Below are positions 31,201 through 33,754 of a stretch of 33,754 nt of DNA, one piece after another. Under the pieces are notes generated by a model. The model was not told the DNA's origin. It saw nothing but the letters and a program-made list of their open reading frames with translations, and searched no databases. The translations under genes were made by a program, and so were the position numbers. How positions within the stretch are numbered: the stretch's first letter is position 1; each line of letters begins with the position of its first letter. This stretch comes from Porogramme epimiltina (lineage: Eukaryota > Basidiomycota > Agaricomycetes > Polyporales > Polyporaceae), in assembly GCA_900155495.1 (NCBI GenBank), contig FTLJ01001006.1, positions 1 to 33,754 on the forward strand. Reading direction: 5' to 3'.

Positions 31201-32300
31201 GCAAGGACGAGCCAGAGCTGACCGAGGATGACGACAAGCCCGCGACGCCTGCACCCGCCTCGCCCGTCTTCAGCCGCGGGTCGTCCCTCGTGCGCGACCC
31301 GGCACGCGAAGGCAGCCCGGGCCCGGACGCACGGCGGGTGCTCCGCATCCGGCGTGTTGTGAATGGCGAGACCATTACCGAGATCGTGCGCGACGTGGCC
31401 GTTATCGCGGCGTACGTGAAGAAGCGCCAGGCCATCGAGGAGGAGAACACGATCACCGACCTCCTGGCACCGACGGGTGACGCTGACCGGGACAGGCGGG
31501 CAATGAAAAGGTGCGCCTACCCTTCGGAGCTCCGTTGGCCTAGCGTGATGCCGGGTGCAAATTTGCTGACGCCTGCGCAGGATCGAGGAAGAGCTCGCGC
31601 GGCGGAAGAAGAACCAAGAGCGGCGACTCCACCGCAAGAACGCGAAGATTGTCAAGGAGGGCGGCACGCCGCTGCAGCTCAACCGGCCAATCAAGCCGGA
31701 CACGACAGTGAGTGCCCGCCCGCCCCTTCTCGTCCTTCCTTCCATGCCCCCCGCTTGTAACGTCCTCCCGGCCGACCGTGCGCTGACACCCATTCGCAAT
31801 TTTCAGCGTCGTTGCGGTCACTGCGGACAGATGGGACACATGAGTAAGCCCCCAAGCCCCTCTTCCCCGCTCCCCGAGCTAGCACTAACCGCCCTCGCTC
31901 TCCCCCCTCCTTCCCACCGCCGCGCGCAGAAACGAACCGCAAGTGCCCCCGCTGGGCCGAGTTCAACCAGGGCACGCCGCCGCTGCCCACGCCCTCCACC
32001 GGGGGCGCGGCGAGCCCGCCCGCCGCGTCGCCCACCGCCGCGTCCGGCAGCGGGAGCTTCGCCCTCCCCGGCACCAGCGGCAGCGGCAGCGGGGGGCCCG
32101 ACAGCCTGTTCTCGCCCGGCGCGTCGGGCAGCAGCAGCAGCGGCTCGCTGCGCCCGGGCGCGTTCGCGGGCGCACACGGGCCGTCGCCGCTCGCGACGAG
32201 CCCGCCGATGATGCCGATGGACGAGGACGATGACGACGAGGTGCCGCCGACGCCCTCGGGCGCGCCCAAGATCAAGCTCATGCTCGGGAAGAAGGCATAG
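28288..32300 (+). CDS. TAF1: TFIID subunit TAF1
   Basis: Largest TFIID subunit, which scaffolds TBP and other TAFs at core promoters. Thirteen exons: 28288..28296, 28357..28804, 28980..29128, 29181..29463, 29514..29698, 29759..30079, 30129..30292, 30342..30591, 30641..31037, 31087..31510, 31581..31707, 31807..31843, 31930..32300; total 1054 residues. The first coding exon is only 9 nt (Met-Ser-Gln). GFSLNNVLSGLDLP resembles a TBP-binding N-terminal element. KKEIPKNFLQ and INDxW-like NITNWDEKIIWE follow. The central DUF3591 region (about 300-735) carries NFVLWEFSEEHPPIISNFGMG, FGYVYPGQTVQALYNNLIRAPLF and the YYIREIPNLFVVGQ stretch. A TAF1-type zinc knuckle (CGHCGQMGHMKTNRKCP) has Cys/His at 922, 925, 930 and 937. 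There is no bromodomain, as in yeast Taf1. The tail is Gly/Ser-rich and ends KIKLMLGKKA. Donor GTTCGT follows exon 6. Confidence 0.95.
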
Positions 32301-33754
32301 CTTCCCGTACGCGCGGGCGGGGAGGGGGGGATGGGGCGCCCTCTCGAGTCAGCCGGGCACGCGCAGGAGCCCGGGAGGAGTACGCACGCACGCGCCCCCG
32401 CGCCCCCGCGCTCGATGCTCGCCGGGGGGCGCGCCTCCCGCGCGTTCTCTTACGCCCCTGTGTGTCCTTCTCAGGGGCGCCTCCGCGCGCTTCGTGTGCT
32501 CCCGCGCGGGTTCGGTATTCGGGGTTCGGGGCTTCCGCTTCGATGCGAGGGCAGCGCACGTCGTTCTCCCCCCCGCCGTCGTGCGAGCCGCCGCACGGTA
32601 CGCGCGCCCCCGCGGATGCTTTGCCGTGCCCCGGACCCCCCGATCGCGGCCTCGGCGGGCGGGCGACGAGGCACGCTGCACCCGAGTGGGGGGATTGAGC
32701 GGGCGAGGCGAGGCGCGCGTGCGCGGGCTCTGTGGGAGGGGGGGGTTGCAGCAGGCTCGGGTCCTTTTTTCCCATTTCCTTGCTTTGTTTCTGGCATTCT
32801 TTCGTCCGTTCTGTTTAGTTGTGGACTCCGCATACGTTATTGCCACGCTGTACACTACTGTATTACTACAAATTCTGGCGCTGCCGTTTCCCAAAGCCGC
32901 ACCCCCCAAGCAGACCGGGCCTGCTTCGCTTGCGCCCTTCATCAAATTCGCTCGTGACCGGGCCCACTCGCGCTGACATATACGACGGTGCGGCTGCTGA
33001 TGCGCTGACGGATGGGTGACGACGACGGCGGCGGGCGGGTGGGTGAGCAGGTGGGTAAGAGCGGGCGAGGGGTGGTGGTAAAGGGCACGCTGCGGTCCCG
33101 CCGGGATTCCGTGCTGCCCTGCGCGGAGCGGGAGGGAGGGGGAGAGAGGGTGCTAGCGGGTGGAGCGCGCGCCGCATGGGTTCGCCGGGGAGCCAGTCGG
33201 GACGCGGCGGCGACGCGACTGGATCGGCGGAGGTAGCATCGCGACGTGCGCGGATTTCAGGCGAGTAGGGCGAGGCAAGGTAAGTACCGTGCAGCGCGCG
33301 CAGGGGCTGCGCGTGTGTCGCGGGTATTTTTGGACGTGGACGTGGGTGCGGCAAGAGGGGAGAGACATCGCGGTGTCCGCGCATGGTGCGGGCCGCGCGA
33401 GTCTGGCGTGCTTAGGGGCTTGAGGGCTTGAGCTCCCGTCGAGTACTGAGCCCGGGACGAGGCCGACGGTAAAGTAACCACTCCCGGGCGTCGCTCGAGC
33501 GGGAGTGTGTACCGCTGTCGGGTACGTAAGGACGCGCCGCGGAGGTGAAGCCGCAGGGTCGCCGCGATGGCGCGGCGCGCCGGGGGGTCGGGGCGTGGGT
33601 GCCAGGGCGGACGGCAGACGAGGTACGAGGACGTGCCGCGCGCGGGCGCTGGCGGGGCGTTCTCATCTCATGGACGACTGGGAGTGGGCCGGGCGGACGC
33701 CGGGATGGCTGTGCGGGGTGGGGTTAAGTTGCGCGGGTTGGCGGGGGAGGGGGG
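32301..33754. other. GC-rich gene-free right end
   Basis: About 1.45 kb after TAF1. The first ~450 bp is C-rich and the last ~750 bp is G-rich on the plus strand. ORFs on both strands are Arg/Pro/Ala-rich products of base composition. A consensus donor (AAG then GTAAGTACC) occurs near 33278, but I found no exon pair around it that makes a recognisable protein. The TAF1 3'UTR must lie in the first part. A leader of a gene beyond the right edge cannot be excluded. Confidence 0.4.

Noticed and set aside
31708..32281. Pro/Ala/Arg-rich ORFs on both strands over the TAF1 3' end
   Set aside because: Shadows of the Gly/Ser-rich TAF1 tail and its introns.

Overview
This is nuclear DNA from a filamentous basidiomycete fungus, most likely an agaricomycete. 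It is gene-dense and GC-rich. Genes carry many 45-90 nt GT-AG introns, exons are often tiny, and gene order and protein sequences match that clade. I rebuilt 16 protein-coding genes by joining exons so that reading phase and protein-family alignment both hold. I see no tRNA or rRNA gene, transposon or CRISPR array. All family assignments come from recognition of the translated sequence, not from a database search.

Layout, left to right. (1) The 5' end of a probable inorganic pyrophosphatase (-), cut by the window edge. (2) Homocitrate synthase of the lysine (alpha-aminoadipate) pathway (-), with a Gcn4-type site upstream. (3) Positions 3.5-12.1 kb: three related same-strand LRR-like proteins of the basidiomycete F-box-associated type, none with a visible F-box, interrupted by a 12-exon NIPA-type magnesium transporter (+). 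(4) Gamma-tubulin complex component GCP4 (-), divergent from ribosome-biogenesis factor RRP1 (+). (5) A small orphan membrane protein (-). (6) A TBC-domain protein (-) lacking both catalytic fingers, divergent from 5-hydroxyisourate hydrolase (+). (7) A disordered nuclear-type protein (-). (8) An MGST3-type MAPEG protein (-), divergent from the ribosomal-protein chaperone RRB1/GRWD1 (+). (9) The proteasome activator PA28-gamma (-), divergent from TFIID subunit TAF1 (+). The last 1.45 kb is GC-rich and I see no gene in it.

The genes are unrelated housekeeping functions rather than a pathway cluster. Five pairs are divergent and share short upstream regions (178-814 bp). RRP1 and RRB1 both serve ribosome assembly.

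The most unusual signal is in gene structure. PA28-gamma is built from 11 exons, including ones of 5, 9, 14 and 18 nt that cut up its activation loop. The NIPA gene has a 6-nt exon and the TBC gene a 17-nt exon. Four introns use a GTTC donor, always after AAG. Three introns are in-frame multiples of three without stops. The TBC protein appears to be a pseudo-GAP, and the pyrophosphatase may be made in mitochondrial and cytosolic forms from two starts.
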